64,000 nucleotides of DNA from Acidisarcina sp963790505 (GTDB taxonomy: Bacteria > Acidobacteriota > Terriglobia > Terriglobales > Acidobacteriaceae), in contig CAWBOT010000004.1 of the NCBI GenBank assembly GCA_963790505.1, positions 620,001-684,000 of the forward strand, written 5' to 3'. Shown piece by piece: positions 26,824 through 34,973 of the stretch (the stretch's first letter is position 1; every line of letters starts with the position of its first letter). A program made the position numbers and the translations under genes. Below the pieces are notes generated by a model. The model saw only the letters and a list, made by a program, of their open reading frames with translations. It was not told where the DNA came from and searched no databases.

Positions 26824-27510
26824 TTATGTCTCGCGCTGAAGGGCGTCGACTAATTTCTCAAACAGCCCGTCCCCCATGTTGCCTTTCGTCAAGTAGACCC
26901 GGCGAGGGTTATTTAGCGCCGGCAGAGCTTCAAATACTGGGTCAGTCTTTACCCAATGCTTTTTCGAGCGCATGACAATCATAGGCAGGTTCTTCGCCAA
27001 CATCCGTCTAGCGAGATCAAGGGAGTACTCTTGCGAGCGACACACACGTTTCAGGGGTAGCTCGGAAACTTCCGAGTGGTAAGGGAACCATTCAATGGCA
27101 ATTAGGCGACTAGCAAATGTCGCGTCACTTAAGCTGCAAGCCTGTCTTAAGCCGCGTGTGTGGGCGCGCCACCATTGACCAGCCGGAGTCGACTCGAACG
27201 CGGGGTTCAGTGGATAGAATGGATACTCCATCTTCCCATGTACGAGATTTTGGAACATAGCATTTCGAAAATGCGCATCAGCGTGTGCTTTCTGGTCCTC
27301 CTGCTTGTGCCCGGGATTAAGAATCAGTAGTGCAACCCTCGCCGTCTCTGGATTCCCGATGAAGGGTTCCGGGATGGATCCCACAACAACCTTTGCCTTT
27401 GGATCGCGTACCGAGTAGTTGTATCGCTCGATATCCTTACAGTCGATATCGAGAACGTAGGAGTCCCCTTTGCGTGGTAAGTCTATCCAAGGATTGTTCA
27501 ACGCTTCCAT
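26824..27510 (-). CDS. Unrecognised soluble protein with UDG-like NPG motif, low GC
   Basis: A 228-residue cytoplasmic protein without signal or membrane segments. Residues about 85-95 read ALLILNPGHKQED, resembling the first motif of uracil-DNA-glycosylase-fold proteins, and a later IAIEWFPYHSE segment could supply the second. Both matches are weak. GC is clearly below the neighbours: two 60-base stretches counted gave 47%, against 62% in an adjacent gene. It may have been acquired by transfer. No neighbour gene gives context. Function not assigned. Confidence 0.6.
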   Translation of the reverse strand: MEALNNPWIDLPRKGDSYVLDIDCKDIERYNYSVRDPKAKVVVGSIPEPFIGNPETARVALLILNPGHKQEDQKAHADAHFRNAMFQNLVHGKMEYPFYPLNPAFESTPAGQWWRAHTRGLRQACSLSDATFASRLIAIEWFPYHSEVSELPLKRVCRSQEYSLDLARRMLAKNLPMIVMRSKKHWVKTDPVFEALPALNNPRRVYLTKGNMGDGLFEKLVDALQRET

Positions 27511-27580
27511 GCGCTCCAGCCTAACATCGTGACGCTGTCCTGCTGCCGATGTTATCTGGAAGATACGGTCTGCTGGAGCA

Positions 27581-28909
27581 TCATCCAGCAGATGTTTGTG
27601 GGCGGGTCTGACGGATGACCACCATTAATCCGAGTGCGGCGATCAGCATTCCGGCGGCGACAAAGAACGGCATGCCCGGCAGGTGGATCGGTGCTCCAAC
27701 GCCAATCGATTTGCTGAAGATGTAGGTGAAGAGGCCGGGGCCGAGCAACCCAGCGATGCCGCGCAGGCTGTTCACAGCGCCCTGCAACTGGCCCTGCTCC
27801 GAAGGCCCGATCTCGCGCGACATCAGGCTTTGGGCCGAGGGCCACGCAACCGACATCAGGTTGAGGAGTGGAATTCCCATCCAAAAGAGCATGCCGGTGG
27901 CTGAGAGTCCGAACATCATGTATCCAGCCGCGCCCCCAACGTAGCCCAGCACCATGGCGCGTCGTTCGCCTAGCCATTTGACTACCGGTTTGACCAGAAG
28001 AGCGCCGTAAAGTCCGGAAAAGATGCCGATTGTCGCCAAAGACAAGCCGACGGTGCGGTCGGTCCACTGATAGCGGTAATCCGCGTAGATAACGTAGACG
28101 TTCATCAGGGACTGTTGTGCGATATAGCCAAGCAGCAGCAGGCCGGCAATGCCCAAGAGTACATGGTTGCGGGTGAGCATTGAGACCGAGCCAACCGGGT
28201 TGGCGCGTTTCCAGGAGAAAGGACTGCGATGCTCCTTGGCGAGCGATTCCGGCAGGACGAAGAGACCATACAAGCCGTTGAGCAGGCTCAGCCCGCCGGC
28301 CACCCAGAAGGGCAGGCGCGGATTCACGTTGCCGAGTATGCCGCCGACCGCCGGCCCCAGTACGAAGCCCATGCCAAACGCTGCGCTCAACATGCCAAAT
28401 GCGGCAGCCCGCTTCTCGTGGGGGGTGACGTCGCTCATATACGCCATGGCGGTGGGAATGCTCGAAGCGGTCAGGCCGGAGATCACTCGCCCCACAAAGA
28501 GCCAGCTTAATGCGGGCGCCCAGGCCATGAGCATGTAATCCAAACCGAGGCCGAAGTTCGAGAGCAGCACGACCGGGCGGCGGCCATAGCGGTCCGACAG
28601 CGATCCCAGCACCGGCGAGAAAAAGAACTGCATTCCCGCGAAAAGCGTCCCGAAGATGCCCAGCATCTCGGCGGCGCCGGCAGTATTCCCATGCAGGAAA
28701 TTGGTGATGAGCCGAGGCAGTACCGGCGCGATCATGCCCATCGCCAGCATGTCCAGCGTTACCGTGAAGAAGATAAAGGTGGCTGCGGCGCGACGTCCCC
28801 TGGGGATCTCCGGCGGCCTAACCGGACCTTCGGCGCCGACGACGAACTCCGGTTCGGTCGCCAGCGGATCGGGCATCACCTCCGGCGCGTCGTTGTCGGG
28901 AAAAGGCAT
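27581..28909 (-). CDS. TetA-like MFS drug exporter (DHA1)
   Basis: A 442-residue membrane protein with about 12 helices after a Pro/Glu-rich N-terminus (residues 1-42). The DHA1 signatures are present: GSLSDRYGRRPVVLLS between helices 2 and 3, and the helix-5 antiporter motif AAFGMGFVLGPAVGG. Length and motifs match tetracycline/multidrug exporters of the Tet(A) class; whether it confers resistance is unknown. No regulator gene is adjacent: vapBC lies upstream on the same strand. It is 70 bases from the low-GC gene. Confidence 0.87.
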   Translation of the reverse strand: MPFPDNDAPEVMPDPLATEPEFVVGAEGPVRPPEIPRGRRAAATFIFFTVTLDMLAMGMIAPVLPRLITNFLHGNTAGAAEMLGIFGTLFAGMQFFFSPVLGSLSDRYGRRPVVLLSNFGLGLDYMLMAWAPALSWLFVGRVISGLTASSIPTAMAYMSDVTPHEKRAAAFGMLSAAFGMGFVLGPAVGGILGNVNPRLPFWVAGGLSLLNGLYGLFVLPESLAKEHRSPFSWKRANPVGSVSMLTRNHVLLGIAGLLLLGYIAQQSLMNVYVIYADYRYQWTDRTVGLSLATIGIFSGLYGALLVKPVVKWLGERRAMVLGYVGGAAGYMMFGLSATGMLFWMGIPLLNLMSVAWPSAQSLMSREIGPSEQGQLQGAVNSLRGIAGLLGPGLFTYIFSKSIGVGAPIHLPGMPFFVAAGMLIAALGLMVVIRQTRPQTSAG

Positions 28910-28951
28910 TAGAAAGGCGGCTCTGAAGGCCAGTCTAACCCGGAAGCGCCT

Positions 28952-29308
28952 TCAGTAGCTCAGGCCGAGACTTTGGGCGGCGTCGTTAAGGCGACGGTCC
29001 CTGGTCCACAGCAGTCCGGGCTGGATGGCAGCAGAAGCGAGCAGTTGCATGTCGTTGTACCCTACTCCGCGTCCCATCAAGCGATGCCGTTCGATGAAAC
29101 GAAGGACCTCCGCATGACTTGCGACCGTCGCCTGCGGCAGTTCCTTCAGCAACTGAAGCCGTTCCTTCCGTCCAGATATATTTCCGCAGGCCAGTTCTCC
29201 AATGACGCACGGATGGCAGAAAATCTCCCATCTTTCCATCAGCTCGTCAAGCCTTCGATTCGACGAACGCAGGTGATCGATCCAGACGGAACTATCCGCA
29301 ATGATCAA
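28952..29308 (-). CDS. vapC: PIN-domain ribonuclease toxin VapC
   Basis: A 118-residue PIN-domain protein. The acidic metal site is visible: Asp5 (IIADSSVW), Glu38 (VIGELACG), Asp86 (VGYNDMQLLASA) and Asp104 (LWTRDRRL). VapC toxins are Mg2+-dependent ribonucleases that cut tRNA or rRNA. It overlaps the vapB stop by four bases, so the antitoxin is made first and translation is coupled. Confidence 0.93.
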   Translation of the reverse strand: MIIADSSVWIDHLRSSNRRLDELMERWEIFCHPCVIGELACGNISGRKERLQLLKELPQATVASHAEVLRFIERHRLMGRGVGYNDMQLLASAAIQPGLLWTRDRRLNDAAQSLGLSY

Positions 29309-29502
29309 GCGGCCGGCTCCCGCCGCCTCGGGATATCTTCTATCTCCGGATCCGTGCCGCCCAGTCTCGCCAAGCGCCGCCCCGCCTCGCGCTGGACCAA
29401 GGCTTCAAGTCCCATGCGCACCAGCGTATTCCGTTCCTTGATGCCGGTAAGCTCTTGGGCGCGCTCGATCAGCGCGTCATCCACGTTCATCGTTGTGCGC
29501 AT
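29305..29502 (-). CDS. vapB: Type II antitoxin VapB, ribbon-helix-helix
   Basis: A 65-residue protein starting MRTTMNVDDALIERAQELTG, the short beta-strand plus helix pattern of a ribbon-helix-helix (VapB_antitoxin/RHH) DNA-binding domain, followed by a charged C-terminus that would bind the toxin. It would repress its own promoter with VapC as corepressor. The TGA overlaps the toxin start (ATGA at 29305-29308). Confidence 0.9.
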   Translation of the reverse strand: MRTTMNVDDALIERAQELTGIKERNTLVRMGLEALVQREAGRRLARLGGTDPEIEDIPRRREPAA

Positions 29503-29644
29503 TTCGCCAGTCCTCTCGCCACTGACTTTAGCATCATTGATGCAGTAATTGATGCTCGGGACGCCACGGAGCCAGGCTTCCGCAGTAGCGGGTTGCTAAA
29601 CTCGAAGCAGCGGCGGCCTCTGCCGCGAAGGACCCCCTCCCTGC

Positions 29645-30598
29645 ATGATTCAAACCCTCTTTGGCAGCCTGGAAGAACCCGAAAAGAAATCCATCTTCGA
29701 CCGCATGAAGCAAGCGGTCTCGAAGACCCGCGACTCGCTTGGCGACAAGATCGAAGGCGTGCTTGCGCTCACCCGCGAGGTCGACGAGGCGGCCCTCGAG
29801 GAACTGGAGCTGGTGCTGCTCTCTTCCGACATCGGGGTTGCGACGACAACTGAGATTGTGACGGCGTTGCGCGAGCGCGCGCTGCGACAGCAGATTCGCA
29901 ACGGCGCCGAACTCAGGCAGTTGCTGAAAGAGCAGTTGAAGCACATTCTGGATGAACAGCAGCGGCCTGTCTCCAAGGTCGCTCCGCCGTTGGTGATTAT
30001 GATGGTCGGCGTCAACGGCACCGGGAAGACGACGACTACGGGCAAGCTTGCCGCTTACTTCCGCCGCGAGGCGAAGACGGTGCTGCTCTGCGCGGCGGAT
30101 ACCTTCCGCGCTGCGGCGATCGAACAACTCGAGGTCTGGGGTGAGCGCAGCGGGGTCGAGATGATCAAGACGAAACAGGGTGGCGATCCCTCCGCGGTGC
30201 TTTATGATGCTCTGCAAGCAGCTAAGGCCCGTTCCACCGATGTGCTGATTGTCGACACCGCGGGACGGCTGCACACCAAGAACAGCCTGATGGCCGAGCT
30301 CGACAAAATGCGGCGTACCGCGCAGCGTCTTGTTCCCTCAGCTCCGCACGAGGTTCTGCTGGTCATGGACGCTACCACGGGGCAGAATGGCCTGCAACAG
30401 GCGAGGCTCTTCACTGAGTCAGCGGGAGTGACGGGTATCGTGCTCACCAAGCTCGACGGCACCGCAAAGGGTGGAATCGCGATCGCGATCGCACGGGAAC
30501 TCAATCTGCCGGTGCGTTACGTCGGAGTCGGGGAGAAGATTGACGATCTGCTGCCCTTTGACAGCGAGGCGTTTGTGGAGTCACTGCTCGATGGCTAA
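29645..30598 (+). CDS. ftsY: Signal recognition particle receptor FtsY
   Basis: A 317-residue FtsY lacking the acidic A domain of the E. coli protein, as is common outside gammaproteobacteria. NG domain: G1 VGVNGTGKTTTTGKL (about 121-135), G3 DTAGR and G4 TKLDGTAKGG. It docks Ffh-nascent-chain complexes at the membrane and hydrolyses GTP with Ffh. Ffh itself is encoded at 34.97 kb. The stop overlaps the ribD start by eight bases. Confidence 0.95.
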   Translation: MIQTLFGSLEEPEKKSIFDRMKQAVSKTRDSLGDKIEGVLALTREVDEAALEELELVLLSSDIGVATTTEIVTALRERALRQQIRNGAELRQLLKEQLKHILDEQQRPVSKVAPPLVIMMVGVNGTGKTTTTGKLAAYFRREAKTVLLCAADTFRAAAIEQLEVWGERSGVEMIKTKQGGDPSAVLYDALQAAKARSTDVLIVDTAGRLHTKNSLMAELDKMRRTAQRLVPSAPHEVLLVMDATTGQNGLQQARLFTESAGVTGIVLTKLDGTAKGGIAIAIARELNLPVRYVGVGEKIDDLLPFDSEAFVESLLDG

Positions 30599-31790
30599 CG
30601 AGCGAACCGACGAGACGGTTGGCCGGGCGACCGCAAGCGCCGCGTCCATCAAAACCGACGGGCGGGGCGCAGACGAGTGCGCGACCGACGAGCGCTGGAT
30701 GTCCCAGGCGCTCGCACTGGCGCGGAAAGGGGTGGGGCTGGCTTCGCCAAACCCCACCGTAGGCTGCGTGATCGTCCGAGATGGGCACCGTGTCGGCTCC
30801 GGCTTTCACCAGTACGACCGCCGCGATCATGCTGAAGTCGTCGCGCTGCGCGAGGCCGGGGAGCTCGCGCGCGGCGCGACCGCATACGTGACGCTGGAAC
30901 CGTGTTCGCACTTCGGGCGCACTGGCCCCTGCGCCGACGCGCTCATCAATGCGGGTGTGGGTCGCGTCGTCGTGGCGACTGCCGACGCTAGCCCGGAGGT
31001 CAATGGCCGGGGAATCGAGAAGTTGCGCGCAGCGGGAATCGGGGTGACTGTCGGAGTCTTGCAAGAGCCGGCGCAGCGCATTAACGATGCCTTCGCAAAA
31101 TATATCCGCACCGGACTTCCCTTCGTGACGTTGAAAGCCGCGATGTCCCTCGACGGTCGCATCGCGCCGCCTGCCGAGGCCCGCCAACCTGGGGAGATCA
31201 CCTGGATCACCGGATACGATTCGCTGCAGCAGGTCCATCGTTTGCGGCACGCGGCCGATGCGGTGCTCACCGGCATCGGCACTGTGCTTGCAGATGACCC
31301 GCTACTCACGGATCGCAGCGGCTTGCCCCGGACGCGGCATTTGTTGAGAGTCGTGCTGGATAGTCAACTGCGGCTGCCACTCGAAGCCAAGCTGGTGAAG
31401 TCAGCAGACGTCGACGTGCTGGTGTTCTGCTCCGATCTCCCGGAGAATCGGCGGTTGGCACTTTCGGCAGCCGGACTGGCAGTGAAAGAGATCGAATCGA
31501 AACCCGGCAGCGCTCGACCGCAGTTGCGAAGCGTCCTGGAGCAACTCGGAAAGATGCAGATCACCAGTCTGTTGATTGAGGCGGGCTCGCAGATGAACTC
31601 CAGCTTCCTGGATGCGGGCCTTGTCGATCGTCTCTACCTCTTTTATGCGCCCTACTTTCTCGGACCTGAAGCCCACACTGTTGTCGCTGCAGCGCCGATA
31701 GAGAAGCCGGCAGTTCGCGAGTTCGCGCTGCATCGATTCGGGGCGGACTTTGCTTTCGAAGGCTGGCTAAGCGACCCGTGGCAGCCGTGA
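30591..31790 (+). CDS. ribD: Bifunctional riboflavin biosynthesis deaminase/reductase RibD
   Basis: A 399-residue enzyme. The deaminase domain (about 35-165) has the zinc ligands His80/Glu82 (DHAEVV) and Cys105/Cys114 (EPCSHFGRTGPC). The reductase domain (from about 175) shows FVTLKAAMSLDGRIA and LLIEAGSQMNSSFL. It deaminates and reduces the pyrimidine intermediate of riboflavin synthesis. ATG 30591 overlaps the ftsY stop; an in-frame upstream start would lie deep inside ftsY. It belongs with ribE 32 bases downstream. Confidence 0.93.
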   Translation: MANERTDETVGRATASAASIKTDGRGADECATDERWMSQALALARKGVGLASPNPTVGCVIVRDGHRVGSGFHQYDRRDHAEVVALREAGELARGATAYVTLEPCSHFGRTGPCADALINAGVGRVVVATADASPEVNGRGIEKLRAAGIGVTVGVLQEPAQRINDAFAKYIRTGLPFVTLKAAMSLDGRIAPPAEARQPGEITWITGYDSLQQVHRLRHAADAVLTGIGTVLADDPLLTDRSGLPRTRHLLRVVLDSQLRLPLEAKLVKSADVDVLVFCSDLPENRRLALSAAGLAVKEIESKPGSARPQLRSVLEQLGKMQITSLLIEAGSQMNSSFLDAGLVDRLYLFYAPYFLGPEAHTVVAAAPIEKPAVREFALHRFGADFAFEGWLSDPWQP

Positions 31791-31822
31791 AATTCAAGGC
31801 CTCGATCAGTTAAGCTGAACTC

Positions 31823-32500
31823 ATGTTTACTGGCCTGATTGAGAGCCTAGGCTCTATCGTCTCTGTCGAAAGACGCGAAGGAGCGCAGCGCATCACGATC
31901 GAAGCGCCGGGCGTTGCTGCAAAATTGCATAGTGGGGACAGCGTTGCGGTCAGCGGAGTTTGTCTCACTGCGCTGGAGATCATGCCGCCGCTTTTCCACG
32001 CCGATCTCGCCGCAGAGACGGTTGCTCGAACTTCACTTGCGGCGCTGGCTCCGGGATCAAAGGTCAACCTCGAACTGCCGACGCCTGCGGGCACTCCGCT
32101 CGGAGGCCATGTAGTGCAGGGCCACGTCGATTCCACCGGGACGTTGATTTCTATCGCGCCAGTTAACGCGAACGCGGACCCGAAGCTCACCGACTGGTGG
32201 CTGCGCGTCGCAGTTCCGTCGAGCGTAGGCCGTTATGTCGTCGAAAAGGGCTCGATTGCGATCGAGGGCATCAGCCTGACGGTAGCCCGCTTCGAGCCGG
32301 GAGGGCCGGAGGGAGATATCGTCAGTGTTGCGATCATTCCTCATACCTATGCGGCGACGAACCTGCACTCGCTCCAGGCGGGACAGCAGGTGAACCTCGA
32401 GGCAGACGTACTGCTGAAGTTCGCCGAGCAACAGGTTGCGCAGCAAAAGAAGGAAGAATTCGAGATCAGCCTGGAATATCTGGTCGCGAACGGGTATTAG
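31823..32500 (+). CDS. ribE: Riboflavin synthase
   Basis: A 225-residue riboflavin synthase, alpha type. Two lumazine-binding repeats are visible: MFTGLIESLGSIVSVERR with HVVQGHVDSTG in the first, and the second including GSIAIEGISLTVA. It dismutates two 6,7-dimethyl-8-ribityllumazine molecules to riboflavin. The next gene converges, and a hairpin terminator follows the stop by about 44 bases. The lumazine synthase and ribBA genes are not in the window. Confidence 0.93.
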   Translation: MFTGLIESLGSIVSVERREGAQRITIEAPGVAAKLHSGDSVAVSGVCLTALEIMPPLFHADLAAETVARTSLAALAPGSKVNLELPTPAGTPLGGHVVQGHVDSTGTLISIAPVNANADPKLTDWWLRVAVPSSVGRYVVEKGSIAIEGISLTVARFEPGGPEGDIVSVAIIPHTYAATNLHSLQAGQQVNLEADVLLKFAEQQVAQQKKEEFEISLEYLVANGY

Positions 32501-32543
32501 AGCGAAAGCAGAGTTACTGTAACGTGTCAGGCAATCGCTATGT

Positions 32544-32566
32544 AGGCTTTTTCTTGAAAAAAGCCT
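32544..32566 (+). terminator. Bidirectional terminator between ribE and the MFS gene
   Basis: AGGCTTTTT pairs with AAAAAAGCCT across a short CTTG loop, giving an A/T-rich stem that would terminate in both orientations, which suits the convergent genes. Confidence 0.7.
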
Positions 32567-32609
32567 GCTCAGAGTGGTGGTCTCAAATTACGCCTTCTCT
32601 ACTTTTGCT

Positions 32610-34229
32610 TTAGTGGCCGCCACTGGCTTCGCCGCCCGGCTTGAAGCTTCTGGTCATGAATGCGAGCGGGATCCCGATCAGCGCAATCAGCGCCATCAGC
32701 TTAAAGCAGTCCGCGAAACCAAGCAGGCTGGCCTGTGAATTCAGCTGGTTATAGAGCATCCCCTGCGCATGTTGCGCGGCATCCACATGTGAAAAGCCCA
32801 GATGCTCGAAGGTCCTGGTTAACGCGTCTATCCGGGGATGGAAGAGCGGCGATGCCAGATCCGCATTGCGCGACAGGCGATCGCTGTGCAGGTCCATTCG
32901 CCTCTCATGCACTGTCGTTATGAAGGCGACTCCGAAGCTGCCGCCCCAGTTGCGCGCCAGGTTGGTCAGGCTGGAACCTTTATTGTTTTTCCCGGGCGGC
33001 AGATAGGAATAAGCCAATACGCTCACGGGAACAAATAGGAAAGCGTAGCCGAAGCCTTGGAGCGCGCGGGCCATCGCGTAGTGGAAGTAGTCGGTCTGCA
33101 GATTGAATGAGCCGTAGTAGAACATCGACGCCGAGACCACCGCGAAGCTGAAGGCGATGAGGTAGCGAGGTTTGACGAATCCCTTTTGCGTTAGCACGGC
33201 AACCATGGGAGCGAGCACCGTAATGACTGCCGCGCCGGGACCGAGCACCAGGCCGGCGTCGGTCGCCGTGTATCCATAGAGGCTTTGCAGTATCTCGGGA
33301 ATCATCGTTGTGCTGCCGAAGAGAACGAATCCAAAGAGAAAATAAAAGATGTTAGAAATCGCGAAGTTCCGTTCGCCGAGCAGCTTGAGCTCGACCACCG
33401 GATCGGCGGCGCGCAACTCCCACCAGATTGCTAATCCGATGCACGTGATAGCGAGGCAGAACATCGTTCGAATGAAGTTGCTGCCGAACCAGTCATCGAT
33501 TTGGCCGCGGTCGAGCACCACTTCCAAGAACGCAAAGCCAAGCGCAATGAGAGTGATGCCGATGTAGTCGATGCCCAGCTTGCCTAGCCGCTTCGCCTCA
33601 GCTATCTCGGCGGTGAAAGCCGGCGGGTCGCTCACCAACCGGCTCGTGAGAAAGAGCGAAATCAGGCCGATCGGTACGTTGATAAAAAAGACCCAGCGCC
33701 ACGAGAAGCTGTCGGTGATCCAGCCGCCCAGCGGAGGGCCGATAGCCGGAGCGGTTACGATCGCCACGCTATACAGGGCGAAGGCAGCGGCTCGTTTCGA
33801 GGCCGGGAATGTATCTACGAGAATTGCCTGCTCGACCGGCGCCAGGCCGCCTCCGCCGATGCCTTGCAGCACGCGGAAGATTACCAGGAAATTCAGGGTC
33901 GGGGCGATACCGCAGAGAAAAGATGTGAGCGTGAAGAGGCCTACGCTGATCATGTAATAGCGCTTGCGCCCAAAGACGCGGCTCAGCCACGCACTCATCG
34001 GGAGTACCACTGCATTCGCGACCAAGTAGGAGGTCAGCACCCACGTCGTCTCGTCGAAGCTGCGGCCGAGGCCGCCGGCAATGTGCGGCAGAGAGACGTT
34101 GGCGATGGAGGTATCGAGCAACTCCATGAACGTCGCGAGGGTGACCGTCAGCGCCACGGCCCAGGGGTTGACCTGCCTAGCCGCTGAAGCGGCGGGTAGC
34201 GAAGCGATATTTGCGGTTGCGGTGGCCAC
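32610..34229 (-). CDS. EmrB/QacA-type MFS drug exporter (DHA2, 14 helices)
   Basis: A 539-residue membrane protein with 14 predicted helices. DHA2 signatures: LLDTSIANVSLPHIAGGLG in helix 1, GRKRYYMISVGLF after helix 2, and a helix-5 motif AIGPPLGGWITD. It starts with GTG. It faces the TetR regulator across a 74-base gap holding a perfect palindrome, so it is almost certainly the regulated gene. EmrB-type pumps usually work with EmrA and an outer-membrane factor; no emrA is next to it, so its partner must be elsewhere or it acts alone. Confidence 0.9.
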   Translation of the reverse strand: MATATANIASLPAASAARQVNPWAVALTVTLATFMELLDTSIANVSLPHIAGGLGRSFDETTWVLTSYLVANAVVLPMSAWLSRVFGRKRYYMISVGLFTLTSFLCGIAPTLNFLVIFRVLQGIGGGGLAPVEQAILVDTFPASKRAAAFALYSVAIVTAPAIGPPLGGWITDSFSWRWVFFINVPIGLISLFLTSRLVSDPPAFTAEIAEAKRLGKLGIDYIGITLIALGFAFLEVVLDRGQIDDWFGSNFIRTMFCLAITCIGLAIWWELRAADPVVELKLLGERNFAISNIFYFLFGFVLFGSTTMIPEILQSLYGYTATDAGLVLGPGAAVITVLAPMVAVLTQKGFVKPRYLIAFSFAVVSASMFYYGSFNLQTDYFHYAMARALQGFGYAFLFVPVSVLAYSYLPPGKNNKGSSLTNLARNWGGSFGVAFITTVHERRMDLHSDRLSRNADLASPLFHPRIDALTRTFEHLGFSHVDAAQHAQGMLYNQLNSQASLLGFADCFKLMALIALIGIPLAFMTRSFKPGGEASGGH

Positions 34230-34262
34230 TTTTGCACGGGTAGTTCAAAGAAAAGATGTAGC

Positions 34263-34282
34263 ATGAGACCGATCGGTCGCAT
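34263..34282 (+). promoter_or_regulatory. Palindromic TetR-type operator between the exporter and its regulator
   Basis: ATGAGACCGATCGGTCGCAT is a 20-base inverted repeat with one mismatched pair; the core GACCGATCGGTC (34267-34278) is a perfect 12-base palindrome. It lies 33 bases from the exporter start and 21 bases from the tetR start, so a bound dimer would block both promoters. Confidence 0.8.
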
Positions 34283-34303
34283 CTTAATTCGCAGGAAGTA
34301 ATC

Positions 34304-34918
34304 ATGCCTTCAGTCAAAACGCCGGCCAAGTCCGAACGCGGGCGCGCCACGCGGCAGCGGATCATTGAGCGCTCAGCGCCGATCTTCAACCAACGCGGAT
34401 ACGCTGGGACCTCGATGTCGGAGTTGATGGCAGCGACTGGCCTAGAAAAGGGCGGTCTTTATCGCCACTTCAAGAGCAAGCAGTCGCTTGCCGCGGCCGC
34501 GTTCGATTACGCGTGGGAGACGGTGCTGGCGCCGCGGCACAGGGGTCTTGACGATTGCGAAAGCTTTGTGGAGAAGCTGCTGCTCTTTGTCCGTAACTTT
34601 GTAGAAGAGGCACCGGCGAACCTTCCCGGCGGCTGCCCCCTGCTCAACACGGCTGTCGATAGCGATGACGGAAATGCGCTGATGCGCGCGAGGGTTCGCG
34701 CGGCTCTCGACCAATGGCGTTCAACCCTTGCCGGCTTTGTTCGCGAGGGTCAGAGTAGCGGAGAGTTTTGTAGCGAGATTGACCCCGACGCCGTTGCGGT
34801 GATCATGATCTCCGCTTTGGAGGGGGCGGTCATGATGAGTCGCCTGGAGAAGTCTCGAGAGCCGCTGCGAAAGGTGGGTGAGCACCTCGGATCGTATCTC
34901 CGTGCACTGAAACGTTGA
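34304..34918 (+). CDS. TetR/AcrR family transcriptional repressor
   Basis: A 204-residue regulator. The N-terminal helix-turn-helix is TSMSELMAATGLEKGGLYRHFKSK (about residues 33-56), the canonical TetR form. The remaining helical domain binds an unknown ligand. It is divergent from the EmrB-type exporter and presumably represses it and itself from the palindrome at 34263, with the pump substrate as inducer. The Cys in PGGCPLLNTAVD is typical of the YcdC/TetR_C_33-like group. Confidence 0.92.
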   Translation: MPSVKTPAKSERGRATRQRIIERSAPIFNQRGYAGTSMSELMAATGLEKGGLYRHFKSKQSLAAAAFDYAWETVLAPRHRGLDDCESFVEKLLLFVRNFVEEAPANLPGGCPLLNTAVDSDDGNALMRARVRAALDQWRSTLAGFVREGQSSGEFCSEIDPDAVAVIMISALEGAVMMSRLEKSREPLRKVGEHLGSYLRALKR

Positions 34919-34973
34919 GCGGGTTAGCTTCAGGAACGGCCAGCGTGCGGGGCCATCAACAATGCGGACCTGC

